Source: Streptococcus penaeicida
Lineage (GTDB): Bacteria > Bacillota > Bacilli > Lactobacillales > Streptococcaceae
Direction of reading: 5' to 3'
Length of the DNA stretch: 64,000 nucleotides
NCBI RefSeq assembly: GCF_002887775.1
Contig: NZ_LOCM01000020.1
Coordinates: forward strand, 26,548 to 90,547
Below the pieces are notes generated by a model that was given only the letters and a program-made list of their open reading frames with translations, did no database searches and was not told where the DNA came from. Below are positions 38,051 through 46,606 of the stretch, one piece after another. Positions within the stretch are counted from its first letter, which is position 1. Every line of letters starts with the position of its first letter. Both the position numbers and the translations under genes were made by a program.

Positions 38051-38731
38051 TCAGTAGTTTAGTGAGATCCAAATCAGCAATACTGATAATAGCCAACTAG
38101 CAAATAGTAATCCATAATCCCTTTTCTTAATTTGATAGGTATGGGCATAGGTCCGCTTTTCTTGAGCATTAAACCCTTTTGACAGCATGGCCATTTCCAA
38201 ATAGTCAACCCAATAAATCGTCTTAAACAAGAGTGATAGGAGCAATTTAGGTGACATAAAAGTGATTTTTTGACCTCTCAGCGCAAAGGCTAATTTGTTG
38301 CGTTTGTACTGTAATTTAAGTTGTGGCATCAGGTTAAAGATGGCGAGTATGCCATAGGTAAACTGGCTAGGTAAGTCAAAATTCTGATGCAGTGATACTA
38401 GAAAGGCATAGGCATCATGAGCTGTTAAAAAGAGCAAGCCAAGATTCATAAAGAGCACAGGTCTCAATGCAACTGTGAAGGAGAGGATGAGATTGTGAGC
38501 ATTCCTGCCCCAAAAGTAAGTTCCCAGAAAAATGGAAAGCATTAAGAGACTGGCGATGCCATTAAGTCTAAGAAAATGGCGCCATTCCACATGGCTTGCT
38601 AATAAAAGCAACCAAACCAGAGCTAATAAAGTTAGGGTGACTATGAGGTTTAGGGTAAAGCTGAAAGTGAATGTAACAAGCAATAGGGCTAGAAAAAGCA
38701 TGGATGGATTATAGGATTTTATATTAAGCAT
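38051..38731 (-). CDS. ykoC: ECF-type transporter transmembrane subunit (YkoC-like)
   Basis: The T component of an energy-coupling-factor transporter, 226 residues with about five hydrophobic segments. The coupling-helix signature appears as ALRGQKI and MLSKGFNAQEKRTY, which contact the ATPase. It overlaps the start of the upstream ATPase gene by 8 bp. With ykoD and ykoE it makes a dedicated HMP or thiamin importer. Confidence 0.85.
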   Translation of the reverse strand: MLNIKSYNPSMLFLALLLVTFTFSFTLNLIVTLTLLALVWLLLLASHVEWRHFLRLNGIASLLMLSIFLGTYFWGRNAHNLILSFTVALRPVLFMNLGLLFLTAHDAYAFLVSLHQNFDLPSQFTYGILAIFNLMPQLKLQYKRNKLAFALRGQKITFMSPKLLLSLLFKTIYWVDYLEMAMLSKGFNAQEKRTYAHTYQIKKRDYGLLFASWLLSVLLIWISLNY

Positions 38732-40001
38732 GCTCTACCTCCACAAACCTATCCGCAAGCAAAGTCTTAAGGTGATCATCATGGCTTGTAAAAATCAGGC
38801 CACATTGATGCTGATTAAAATAGTCCAAAATTAAATTGATAATTAATTGTGCATGATAGGCATCTTGACCATAAGTGGGCTCATCCAAAAGGATTAGTTT
38901 AGCCTGGCTAGCCAATATTATACCAACTGCTAAACGCCTTTGTTGTCCCTGACTCAATTGAAATGGTGATAAATCCTTTTTATCCCACAAATCTAATTTT
39001 TCTAAAATTGCTTTTGTCTTAGATTGATTCCGACAGCTTTGAAAAATTTCATCATAAACCTTAGCATAGATAAACTGTTCTAAAGGATTCTGAAACAAGA
39101 AGGCAAGCTCTTGCTTTTTAACCATTTGAAAGACATCTGCTTTCTTAGGATAGAGACCCAAAATTCCCAGGAAGAAACTTGATTTGCCCGACCCAGAAGG
39201 GCCATTTAAACAGATGATTTCATTTTCACTCAAGCTGATATCTGGATATTCCTGATGATGGCCCTTGTCAATTCTGACTTTCAAACCCTTAGTTTCTAGT
39301 AATTTTTTGCCTAATGGCAGAGCTTTTTTGCCAATGGATAGTGCTGGCATGGCATTTTGTAAGTGCTGATAACTGACTGCAGTGAGACCATTTTCAAACC
39401 AATAATAAGTATCCATTTGGTCCTGGTAATAGGCAAACAAATGATCGATGCAAATCAGAATGGCTCTATGCTGTGCTTGATAGGCAAGCACAAGCTTAAA
39501 AAGAGCTTTGGCACTGCTAGAATCCAAGTTGGCAAAAGCCTCATCAAGAATAATGACTTTGGGCTCTCGTAAGAACAGACAGGCTAAGGACAACCTCTGT
39601 TTTTCACCCTGAGATAAGCTGTCTAATTTTCGTTTCTGAGTATTAGGTAAACCAACCTGTTCAAGAACCAGTTTGACTCGATTAGTCATTTGATTTTTCG
39701 GAGTTCTTTGATTTTCTAAAACGAAAAAAAGCTCGTGTTCGACAGTATCCATACAAAATTGTAGGTCTGGATTTTGAAAGATTAGACCGACCGATTCTGA
39801 CTTTATCTCTTCCCCATCTAGAGTGATTGACCCTTGCTGGGCTTTTTTTAGTCCAGCTAAAAGATAAGCTAAGGTTGATTTACCACAGCCTGAATAGCCT
39901 GAAATGAGTACTCTTTGGCCTACTTCAATTATTAAACATAAGTTTTCAAAAAGTGAAGCTTTCTCGGAGAAGCCATAAGTTAGATTATGGATTTCTAACA
40001 T
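38724..40001 (-). CDS. ykoD: ECF-type ATPase with two fused ABC domains (YkoD-like)
   Basis: A 425-residue protein with two ABC nucleotide-binding domains in one chain. Walker A motifs are SGYSGCGKST (about 34-43) and GPSGSGKSS (about 264-272). Signature motifs are LSQGEKQRLSLA and LSQGQQRRLAVG, with Walker B VIILDEAF and LILLDEPT. It powers the YkoE/YkoC membrane pair. It starts 3 bp after ykoE. Confidence 0.9.
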   Translation of the reverse strand: MLEIHNLTYGFSEKASLFENLCLIIEVGQRVLISGYSGCGKSTLAYLLAGLKKAQQGSITLDGEEIKSESVGLIFQNPDLQFCMDTVEHELFFVLENQRTPKNQMTNRVKLVLEQVGLPNTQKRKLDSLSQGEKQRLSLACLFLREPKVIILDEAFANLDSSSAKALFKLVLAYQAQHRAILICIDHLFAYYQDQMDTYYWFENGLTAVSYQHLQNAMPALSIGKKALPLGKKLLETKGLKVRIDKGHHQEYPDISLSENEIICLNGPSGSGKSSFFLGILGLYPKKADVFQMVKKQELAFLFQNPLEQFIYAKVYDEIFQSCRNQSKTKAILEKLDLWDKKDLSPFQLSQGQQRRLAVGIILASQAKLILLDEPTYGQDAYHAQLIINLILDYFNQHQCGLIFTSHDDHLKTLLADRFVEVEHA

Positions 40002-40004
40002 AGG

Positions 40005-40562
40005 CTAGGCCTTTTGTCCTAAGGCATATGATTGTAAGACTCCGGCTGCTTGTAGCTTGTCACACAAGGCTTTTGTCATAAGAAAGAAAACAATTGATGA
40101 CAGAGTTCTTACTAAAAGCATGGTTAGGTTATAGGAAATAGAATAGGCAGCTAAGCCATTAACAAAATACGACCAAACATAAGAAAAGACTGACGTTAGA
40201 ATGGCTGAAAGAATAAAGTTTGGCCATTCAAATTTTCTATAAGCAGAAACTGTAAAGCCAAGTTCTGATCCTAAACCTTGTAAAGTCCCAATAATTAAGA
40301 CGCTGGGTCCATAAATAGAGCCAATAAGTACTTCTACTAAGGCAGCTAATACCTCCGTCACAATGGCGGTCCCTGGTTTTCTTAGAATATAGAGGGCCAT
40401 TGGACCTGCCACAAACCAGATACCATAAATAATTTCATGGGCAATGGGACCAATGAATGGTACAAAAAAGCTTGAAACATATCCGGCTCCAAAATAGACA
40501 ATCCCTAAAACAACAGATAACAAGGCAATTAATAAGACATCTCTTAAACTAAATGATTTCAT
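40005..40562 (-). CDS. ykoE: thiamin-precursor uptake S component (YkoE-like)
   Basis: The substrate-binding integral membrane component, 185 residues with about five or six hydrophobic segments (VLLIALLSVVLGIVYFGAG at the start). YkoE is known to take up HMP, aminopyrimidine or thiamin. First gene of the operon, with GGAGGAAG before the ATG and a TPP riboswitch about 270 bp upstream. Substrate assignment comes from family and riboswitch together. Confidence 0.88.
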   Translation of the reverse strand: MKSFSLRDVLLIALLSVVLGIVYFGAGYVSSFFVPFIGPIAHEIIYGIWFVAGPMALYILRKPGTAIVTEVLAALVEVLIGSIYGPSVLIIGTLQGLGSELGFTVSAYRKFEWPNFILSAILTSVFSYVWSYFVNGLAAYSISYNLTMLLVRTLSSIVFFLMTKALCDKLQAAGVLQSYALGQKA

Positions 40563-40732
40563 TTTCTTCCTCCATTTTTTAAATAAGTGTCATATGACTT
40601 AGTACTATTCGTGCTAAGCTAATCCATAAGACAAATCCATAAGTAACTGATTTTTAATCAATATCGTTATACATAGCTTCTTTGACGTAAACACCTCATC
40701 CTTTCTTAATATCATTTTCAAAAATAGACAGA

Positions 40733-40767
40733 CGAAAAACACCCCATTTGCATGCAAATGGGGTGTA
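40733..40767 (-). terminator. riboswitch terminator, perfect 28-bp palindrome
   Basis: ACACCCCATTTGCA (40739-40752) is followed directly by its complement to 40766, then TTTTTC on the minus strand. CACCCCA in the 5' arm is also complementary to TGGGGTG in the 5' strand of the TPP aptamer, so the two structures can exclude each other. A second perfect palindrome, TTTCAAAGCA/TGCTTTGAAA, sits at about 40787-40806. Confidence 0.85.
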
Positions 40768-40832
40768 GAGAAAATTCTTAAGATTATTTCAAAGCATGCT
40801 TTGAAAAAAACCACTACAAAAAATAATGGTAC

Positions 40833-40904
40833 ACATTTCCCTGCGCCAGTGCTAACTGTATCAGGTTCAATGGGTATAATCTCAGCTTTACGCACCCCAA
40901 ATGT
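40833..40904 (-). promoter_or_regulatory. TPP riboswitch (THI element)
   Basis: On the minus strand the aptamer shows GGGGTGC, the conserved GCTGAGA, ACCC, TTGAACCTGAT and GCGCAGGGAA blocks. P1 closes with ACATTT (plus 40899-40904) and AAATGT (plus 40833-40838). TPP binding should favour the downstream terminator and shut off thiamin uptake and salvage genes. The interval 40563-40971 is fully used by promoter, aptamer, terminator and a leader of about 170 nt. Confidence 0.96.
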
Positions 40905-40925
40905 CTAATTCATTTTGATAAGCAA

Positions 40926-40954
40926 ATCTTATCATATTTTACTTTTTATGACAA
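40926..40954 (-). promoter_or_regulatory. thiamin operon promoter
   Basis: On the minus strand -35 TTGTCA (40949-40954), 17-bp spacer, -10 TAAGAT (40926-40931). The start falls about 20 nt before the TPP aptamer. Confidence 0.7.
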
Positions 40955-40971
40955 GGCTTACATTTTTAGTA

Positions 40972-41613
40972 TTACCTTAAAATAGTGGACAGTTGATCCA
41001 AATCTGTGATAGCAAAATCAATTGTCTCCTTGGCAACTTTCTCTAGGGGGTAAACATCATTAAGCAGGTAAATGGTCTCTATACCAGCCTTTTTAGCTTC
41101 CAGAAGATTTTTCCAAGAATCTTCAACCATCGCTATTGAATGCTTTTCAAGCTCATAAAAACTTATAATGCTATTCAAAAATTCTATATCTTTACTGTCC
41201 GAATTATAGTCAAATGTTGAAATGACTTGTTGGAAATAAGGAAGTAACCCGTTGGCTTCTAAACCTGCTTTGGCCAAGTGACCATAATTACTAGTCACAG
41301 CATAGAGGTTATATCCTTTTTTTATCAAATAAGGTAATAATTCCTTTGTGCCACTCTTTAAAGTAACAGATTTGTATTCCTCAAGTAAATACTCTTCCTT
41401 AGCCACCTTAAATGATGTCTCATCCAGAAAATCCGCTAAAAGATGAGTCAAGTAAAGATCTGCTTGATCCATCTCCAAGCTCCAAAGCTTGGCCTGAAGC
41501 TCATCTGTAAAAGGGATTCCATATCTTTCAAGTAAACTCTTAACCATCTGATCCCAAATATCATAAGAATCAAATAAGACACCATCAAGATCAAAAAATA
41601 CTATTTTCTGCAA
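40972..41613 (-). CDS. HAD-family hydrolase
   Basis: A 213-residue haloacid-dehalogenase-type phosphatase with FFDLDGVLFDSYD (nucleophile Asp at about 8), TSNYGH (motif II), and MVEDSWKNLLEAKKAG (motif IV). It belongs to the phosphoglycolate phosphatase/beta-phosphoglucomutase-like group with a helical cap. The natural substrate cannot be named. The start is TTG at 41613 after AAGGAGA. It ends just before the thiamin promoter; a link to thiamin phosphate hydrolysis is possible but not shown. Confidence 0.75.
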   Translation of the reverse strand: MQKIVFFDLDGVLFDSYDIWDQMVKSLLERYGIPFTDELQAKLWSLEMDQADLYLTHLLADFLDETSFKVAKEEYLLEEYKSVTLKSGTKELLPYLIKKGYNLYAVTSNYGHLAKAGLEANGLLPYFQQVISTFDYNSDSKDIEFLNSIISFYELEKHSIAMVEDSWKNLLEAKKAGIETIYLLNDVYPLEKVAKETIDFAITDLDQLSTILR

Positions 41614-41673
41614 ATTGCATCTCCTTCTTAAGTCTCTGAAACTTCAGCTTTTTCAACAATTTTATTATAACTA

Positions 41674-41698
41674 AAAACCCTAGTCAAGGCTAGGGTTG
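41674..41698 (-). terminator. terminator of the OFA-family transporter gene
   Basis: AACCCTAG-TCAAGG-CTAGGGTT, followed by TTTTAG on the minus strand. Confidence 0.75.
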
Positions 41699-41707
41699 AT
41701 TACTACA

Positions 41708-42922
41708 TTATTTTTTTGCAAGACGTTGTCGTAACCAGAAGGAAATTGCCAAAGCAAATAGATACATCCCGATAAAAACGGTTAGGGTTGTGGAATAACT
41801 TTTAGTTAATTCAAAAGTCCAAGAGAGGAGCATAGGACCAACCAAAGCAGCAATTCCCCAAGCTGTTAAAATATAACCGTGCAAGGTGGCCAATTCTTTT
41901 GCTCCAAAAATATCACTGAGATAAGGAGGGATGAGAGAGAAACCAGCACCATAACAAGTCATCAAGATGGCCATTGCAAGAATAAAAAGTGTTGGTACAT
42001 GGAAGAATAACAAGGACAGCGACATTAGAATATTGACCATAAAGAGAATAATAAAGGTCAGAGGACGACCAATAAAGTCCGAAAGACTTGCCCATAAAAG
42101 ACGTCCAAAACCATTAAAGACACCCATTAAGCCAACAACAACAGCTGCTGCTTCCACTGACATTCCAGCTAAATCTTGTGCCATCGGTGCAACTACAGAG
42201 ATTAAACCTAGACCACAAGAAATATTGATGAAGAGGACAATCCAAAGAATGTAAAATTCTTTGGTTTTTAAGGCTTGTTTTGCGACCATACCATGATGAA
42301 GATTAGTATTCGATTGCCCTTTAGCTTTGGCTACCAATTGCGCAAATTCTTCATCACTTGGTTTCTTAATGAATTGAGCTGCTAATAGCATGACAACAAA
42401 ATAGATGAAACCAAGAATATAGAAGGTCTTAACAAGACCAACAGACTCCATGAATTTTTGAGCAACAGGACTGGTAAGTAATGATGCGAAACCAAAGCCC
42501 ATAATGGCTAAACCAGTGGCTAAACCTCTTTTATCTGGGAACCATTTGATAATGGTCGATACTGGTGTAATATATCCTGATCCTAAGCCCAAGCCTCCAA
42601 TTACCCCATAACCCAAGTAAAGTAACCATAGTTCTTTTTCTTGAATTGCTAAGCCAGCAATAATATTACCACTAGCATAAAGTAGGGCTGATAAGCTACC
42701 AACTAAGCGTGGTCCAAACTTTTCAACTAATCGACCCATAAAGGCAGCCGACATGCCTAAACAAAAAATGGCTAAAGAAAATGCAAAAGCTACTGAAGAT
42801 TGACTCCATCCTGTTACCATCATAATTGGATTACGGAAGACACTCCAAGCGTAAGTTGAGCCTAACATGAGATGGAAAATAACGCCAGCACCGGCCACGA
42901 TATAACGATTTGTACTTTTCAC
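41708..42922 (-). CDS. OFA-family MFS transporter
   Basis: A 404-residue, 12-segment major facilitator carrier of the oxalate/formate antiporter (OFA) subgroup. It shows YAWSVFRNP near the N terminus and the GRLVEKFGPRLVG loop between helices 2 and 3, both typical of OFA carriers. Members move small carboxylates such as oxalate, formate, lactate or pyruvate; which one is unknown here. The start is GTG at 42922 with AAAGGTATC upstream. It is monocistronic between two AACCCTA-type hairpins. Confidence 0.8.
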   Translation of the reverse strand: MKSTNRYIVAGAGVIFHLMLGSTYAWSVFRNPIMMVTGWSQSSVAFAFSLAIFCLGMSAAFMGRLVEKFGPRLVGSLSALLYASGNIIAGLAIQEKELWLLYLGYGVIGGLGLGSGYITPVSTIIKWFPDKRGLATGLAIMGFGFASLLTSPVAQKFMESVGLVKTFYILGFIYFVVMLLAAQFIKKPSDEEFAQLVAKAKGQSNTNLHHGMVAKQALKTKEFYILWIVLFINISCGLGLISVVAPMAQDLAGMSVEAAAVVVGLMGVFNGFGRLLWASLSDFIGRPLTFIILFMVNILMSLSLLFFHVPTLFILAMAILMTCYGAGFSLIPPYLSDIFGAKELATLHGYILTAWGIAALVGPMLLSWTFELTKSYSTTLTVFIGMYLFALAISFWLRQRLAKK

Positions 42923-42953
42923 GATGATACCTTTCTAAAAACAAACAATAAAA

Positions 42954-42982
42954 ACCCTAACATAAGTAATAGTTAGGGTTTT
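42954..42982 (-). terminator. terminator of the upstream HAD gene
   Basis: AAACCCTAAC pairs with GTTAGGGTTT, followed by T on the minus strand. The core resembles the hairpin at 41674-41698 on the other side of the transporter gene. Confidence 0.7.
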
Positions 42983-43044
42983 AGTTTATTATACTAATTA
43001 TTTTTTGTCAAAGTATTTGATTTGCAGATAAAAAACGTATGTTT

Positions 43045-43695
43045 TTAAAAATAGATGTAGGAATCTTCGAATTTTGCGACTAGATAATCACAGGCAGACA
43101 GATCCTGTTTAGGATAATCAGGATTCGCAAAACCAATACAAATCATACCCGCAGCTTTAGCCGCTAAACTACCATTCTTAGTATCTTCAAAAACAAAAGT
43201 CTTCTCAGGTTCAGCTCCCAATAATTGAGCCGCACGTAGAAAAACGTCTGGTTGGGGTTTAGAATGAGCCACTTCTTCCCCACTAACGGTTACTTTAAAA
43301 TATTGGCTTAAACCAAGTGCCGCTAAATTTTTTTCAATATCATCTTTGGGTGAGGAAGAGGCTACAGCTAACTGATAGCCCTTATTAGCTAGAAACTGAA
43401 TAAGCTCCTTTGCTCCTTTAATTGCTTTAACGCCATCTCGATCAATCATTTCTTGGCGTCTGCGATTCATTTCAGTAATGAGGACTTCTACTGAATCCTC
43501 TAACTGGCATTCTTCTTTCATCACTCGCCACATGTAGTCAAAAGTAGTTCCCATAAATTGATACTGATAGCTTTCATCTGTATCGATACCACGATCTAAT
43601 AACATTTCTGTCTTACTGCTTAAGAAGGTATATTCGGAATCAACGATAACCCCATCCATGTCAAAAATGACCCATTTTCCCATATTCTTCTCCAT
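43045..43695 (-). CDS. HAD-family phosphatase, beta-phosphoglucomutase-like
   Basis: A 216-residue HAD protein with FDMDGVIVDSE (nucleophile Asp, about residue 12), ASSSPKDDIEKNL (motif II) and KPQPDVFLRAA-FEDTKNGSLAAKAAGM (motifs III/IV). The helical cap suits small sugar phosphates. There is no neighbouring maltose or trehalose gene to suggest beta-phosphoglucomutase proper. The start at 43695 has GAGAGG six bases upstream; an internal ATG four codons later is also possible. Confidence 0.75.
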   Translation of the reverse strand: MEKNMGKWVIFDMDGVIVDSEYTFLSSKTEMLLDRGIDTDESYQYQFMGTTFDYMWRVMKEECQLEDSVEVLITEMNRRRQEMIDRDGVKAIKGAKELIQFLANKGYQLAVASSSPKDDIEKNLAALGLSQYFKVTVSGEEVAHSKPQPDVFLRAAQLLGAEPEKTFVFEDTKNGSLAAKAAGMICIGFANPDYPKQDLSACDYLVAKFEDSYIYF

Positions 43696-43745
43696 AATTA
43701 ACCTCTCAAAATTGCTTCTATCGCGATTGCTAAATCCTATTATAG

Positions 43746-43770
43746 AAAAAGATAGTCGAAACTATCTTTT
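43746..43770 (-). terminator. pepF terminator
   Basis: AAAGATAGT-CGAA-ACTATCTTT followed by TTTCT on the minus strand, directly after pepF. Confidence 0.8.
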
Positions 43771-43775
43771 CCGTA

Positions 43776-45581
43776 TTATAGGTGTGCGCCTTTTTCAACT
43801 AATGTTTCTAATTCTGTTAAACGTTCTTCAAAGACCTTGAAAGCCGCATCAAGATAGGCGTCATTTGTCATATCAACACCAGCTTTAGCAATCACATCTA
43901 ATGGATAATCAGAATTACCAGCCCTTAAATAATCTAAGTAATGGTCGATATCGGATTGTTGACCATGGACAATTTTATTAGCTAAGTAACTTGCTGCCGC
44001 AAAACCAGTAGAATATTGGTAAACGTAATAATTATAGTAAAAATGAGGAATGCGAGCCCACTCATATTGAATATAATAATTATCTTCTTTGGCTAAACCA
44101 TAGTATTTAGCATTCAAATCAGCGTAAAGATTGTTCAAGAAGTCGCTGGTTAAGACTTGTCCATTTTGATCAGCTTGATAGATAGCATGCTCAAATTCGG
44201 CAAATTGACTTTGACGGAAAATAGTTCCTCTAAAACCATCTAAGTAATTATTAAGAATCGCAAAGCGTTCTTTTTCATCAGTCACCTCTTTGAGGAGTTC
44301 CTCGGTTAAAATATTTTCATTTGTGGTTGAGGCAATCTCCGCCAAGAAAATACTGTAATCACCATAGACATAAGGTTGATTCTTACGCGTAAAAGTTGAA
44401 TGCAAGCTATGACCTGTTTCATGAACAAGGGTATATAAATTATCTAAATTATCTTGCCAATTTAAAAGCATGAAGGCATTGGTATCATAAGAACCACCAG
44501 AATAAGCGCCTGAACGTTTTCCTTTATTAACATGGACATCAATCCATCTTTCAGAAAATGCTTCATGGACGTAATCGCTATATTCTTTACCAAAAATGGC
44601 TAATACTTTTTCAGCTTTATCTAAAGCTTGATCATAATTAAGAGATAAGTCCGTTTGTGACAATGGTGTATAAACATCGTACATTTTTAGACTGTCCACT
44701 CCTAAAACTTTTTGACGTAATTTGAGATAACGGTGCAATAATGGTAAATGACGGTTAACAGCTTCTAAAAGTGTTTCATAAACTTTTTCAGGGATAAAGT
44801 TAGCACTCATTGCTGCTTGACGAGCAGATTCATAATGATGAACACGCGCCTTAAAATTATTCACTTTAACATTGGTTTGCAGTGTTTTAGCATAAGTGTG
44901 TTGGAATTGTTCGTAGGTACTATATAGAGCTTCATAGGCAGCTTGACGAACTGACCGATCTTTAGATTCCATCAAATGGATAAAATTACCGTGTGTGATT
45001 TCAACTTCATTGCCATCTTCATCTTTAATGATTGGGAATTGAATATCGGCATTGTCTAAGAGACCAAAAGTTTCTTCAGCGCCATTAAAGATTTCTGAAG
45101 CACCCGCTAATAATTCTTCTTCTACTTGGCTAAGAACATGGTCTTTATTTTTTAATAATTTTTCAAAGAAATGGTGATAGCTTTCAAGTTTTTCTTCTTC
45201 ATTAAGATAGGTTTCAAATTGCTCTTGGCTAATTGTCATAAATTCAGGCTCATAGAACGAGAAAACTTCACTGAATTTTGCATAGAGAGCTGATGCTTTT
45301 GATTGATATTCTTGATATTTAGCTACAGTTGTATCTTGGTCATTCTTCATTGACGCATAAACATAGATCTTTTCAATACGACGAGACAAGTCCAATTCAA
45401 TCTCTGTTGTTTCTAACAATGTTTTTGCGGAATCAAGTAAATGTCCTGCTAGTCCTTGAGCTTTATCTAACTCTGTTTTAAGAAGCTCTACTTCTTTTTC
45501 CCATTCTTGGTCGCTTGCAAAAATCGTACTTAAATCCCAAGTGTATTTTTCGTCTAAATGACTTCTGTTATCTGCCATCAT
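43776..45581 (-). CDS. pepF: oligoendopeptidase F
   Basis: A cytoplasmic M3 zinc metallopeptidase of 601 residues that cuts oligopeptides of about 7-17 residues. The zinc motif is [11 protein letters not shown] (about 386-396), with ENILTEELL carrying the third ligand. It follows coiA, whose corrected stop (45588) lies 7 bp before this ATG, with AGGAGG between. The coiA-pepF order is usual in streptococci. Confidence 0.95.
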   Translation of the reverse strand: MMADNRSHLDEKYTWDLSTIFASDQEWEKEVELLKTELDKAQGLAGHLLDSAKTLLETTEIELDLSRRIEKIYVYASMKNDQDTTVAKYQEYQSKASALYAKFSEVFSFYEPEFMTISQEQFETYLNEEEKLESYHHFFEKLLKNKDHVLSQVEEELLAGASEIFNGAEETFGLLDNADIQFPIIKDEDGNEVEITHGNFIHLMESKDRSVRQAAYEALYSTYEQFQHTYAKTLQTNVKVNNFKARVHHYESARQAAMSANFIPEKVYETLLEAVNRHLPLLHRYLKLRQKVLGVDSLKMYDVYTPLSQTDLSLNYDQALDKAEKVLAIFGKEYSDYVHEAFSERWIDVHVNKGKRSGAYSGGSYDTNAFMLLNWQDNLDNLYTLVHETGHSLHSTFTRKNQPYVYGDYSIFLAEIASTTNENILTEELLKEVTDEKERFAILNNYLDGFRGTIFRQSQFAEFEHAIYQADQNGQVLTSDFLNNLYADLNAKYYGLAKEDNYYIQYEWARIPHFYYNYYVYQYSTGFAAASYLANKIVHGQQSDIDHYLDYLRAGNSDYPLDVIAKAGVDMTNDAYLDAAFKVFEERLTELETLVEKGAHL

Positions 45582-45587
45582 ATCCTC

Positions 45588-46539
45588 CTAAAAATTTCTT
45601 ACTTCCATTTTAACATAAAAATAGGGAGGGTAGAGGGTTTGTACCTGTTTATTCCTAATATTCTTATAATATAAAAAAAAAGTTGTCACCGTCTCTTAGA
45701 TAGTCTTTATCAATCTGGCAAAAACCAATCTCAGATAGGGGTGGATGAAAAAATGGAAAAAAATCCTCCGCCTTTTTCATCAGGATATTTTCCCCTCGTA
45801 AATAGGCATTTTCTTGTTCTCTTAACCAATAAGGGTTTTTCCGGCGTAAAGCTTTTTGAATCTTCACCAAAAGATTTTTGGGCATCTCTAGAGTCAAGGG
45901 CTCAACAAATTGGTCAATGAAGGGGATTCTTAAGATTTTTAACATGTCCGAACTCAATGGAAACTCCCTTGTTTGATAGTAAGTTCGTCCAAAATAATCT
46001 TCATGAATGAGGTATTTTAGACGAATACTTTCTTTGGTCAAATCTAATTCCCATAAATGAAAACCAATGGTGCGCGAATACAAAAGAAATTGTCGCTGTA
46101 GCTGACTTAATTTTCTCCCCAACCATAGTGATTTGCCTAACAACCAACGAACATGAAAACCTTCCTTCTGATAAGCCAAAGTCCGCTCTCTCAAGCGCTC
46201 AATGGCTAATGTACTGCATTGAATTTCCAAGGCAAGGCGGTTATTGACAAGCAAATCAGCCACCTGCTCACAGTCGTCCAAATACTTTTCAATTTCCACC
46301 TGATGAAAAGGCCTCAAGTTGCGGTAAATCAAAGCCTTCAAACTTAAATGCTCCTCTGACTCGTTTTCCCAAGCATAATGACAATTCCCCACACGTAGAT
46401 GGGCAAAGTGCGGTCGCATAATTTTTCCATTCTTGAAGCAAAGCTTCCCCCGACACAGGGGACAAAAGTAAGCACCTGATACTGGCAAGCCATCAAGTAA
46501 ACAGAAAATTTTTCCGTCAGAATCTAAAGCCTTTAACAT
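45588..46539 (-). pseudogene. coiA: competence protein CoiA, frameshifted in a poly-T tract near the C terminus
   Basis: A late competence protein needed for recombination of incoming single-stranded DNA. ATG 46539 follows GGAGGTGTCT and a CIN-box promoter. An N-terminal cysteine pair CPLCRGKLCF (about 28-37) and the nuclease-like core (LALEIQCS, about 107) are conserved. The frame ends after GDNFFFIL at 45664. With eight rather than nine T at 45673-45681 it continues LYYKNIRNKQVQTLYPPYFY to 45588, giving 316 residues, the expected length. The tract may be misread or may really vary. Confidence 0.85.
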
Positions 46540-46565
46540 AGACACCTCCACTTTCCATACTTCTT

Positions 46566-46573
46566 TATTCGAA
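46566..46573 (-). promoter_or_regulatory. CIN-box (ComX/SigX promoter) of coiA
   Basis: Minus-strand TTCGAATA differs from the streptococcal com-box TACGAATA at one position. It is preceded by a T tract, as such promoters usually are, and lies about 27 bp before the coiA ATG. It overlaps the T run of the MFS terminator just upstream. Confidence 0.7.
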
Positions 46574-46600
46574 AAAAAAGAGTTATCCGAAGATAACTCA
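46574..46600 (-). terminator. terminator of the MFS carrier gene
   Basis: GAGTTATC-TTCG-GATAACTC followed by T8 on the minus strand. The T run abuts the coiA CIN-box. Confidence 0.85.
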
Positions 46601-46606
46601 CAAAAA

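Noticed and set aside
40614..40895. 93-codon minus-strand frame upstream of ykoE
   Set aside because: It runs through the TPP aptamer and its terminator, which are far better supported.
42954..42982. Attenuator in the leader of the OFA carrier gene
   Set aside because: The hairpin with T run lies just after the upstream HAD gene on the same strand, so a simple terminator explains it.
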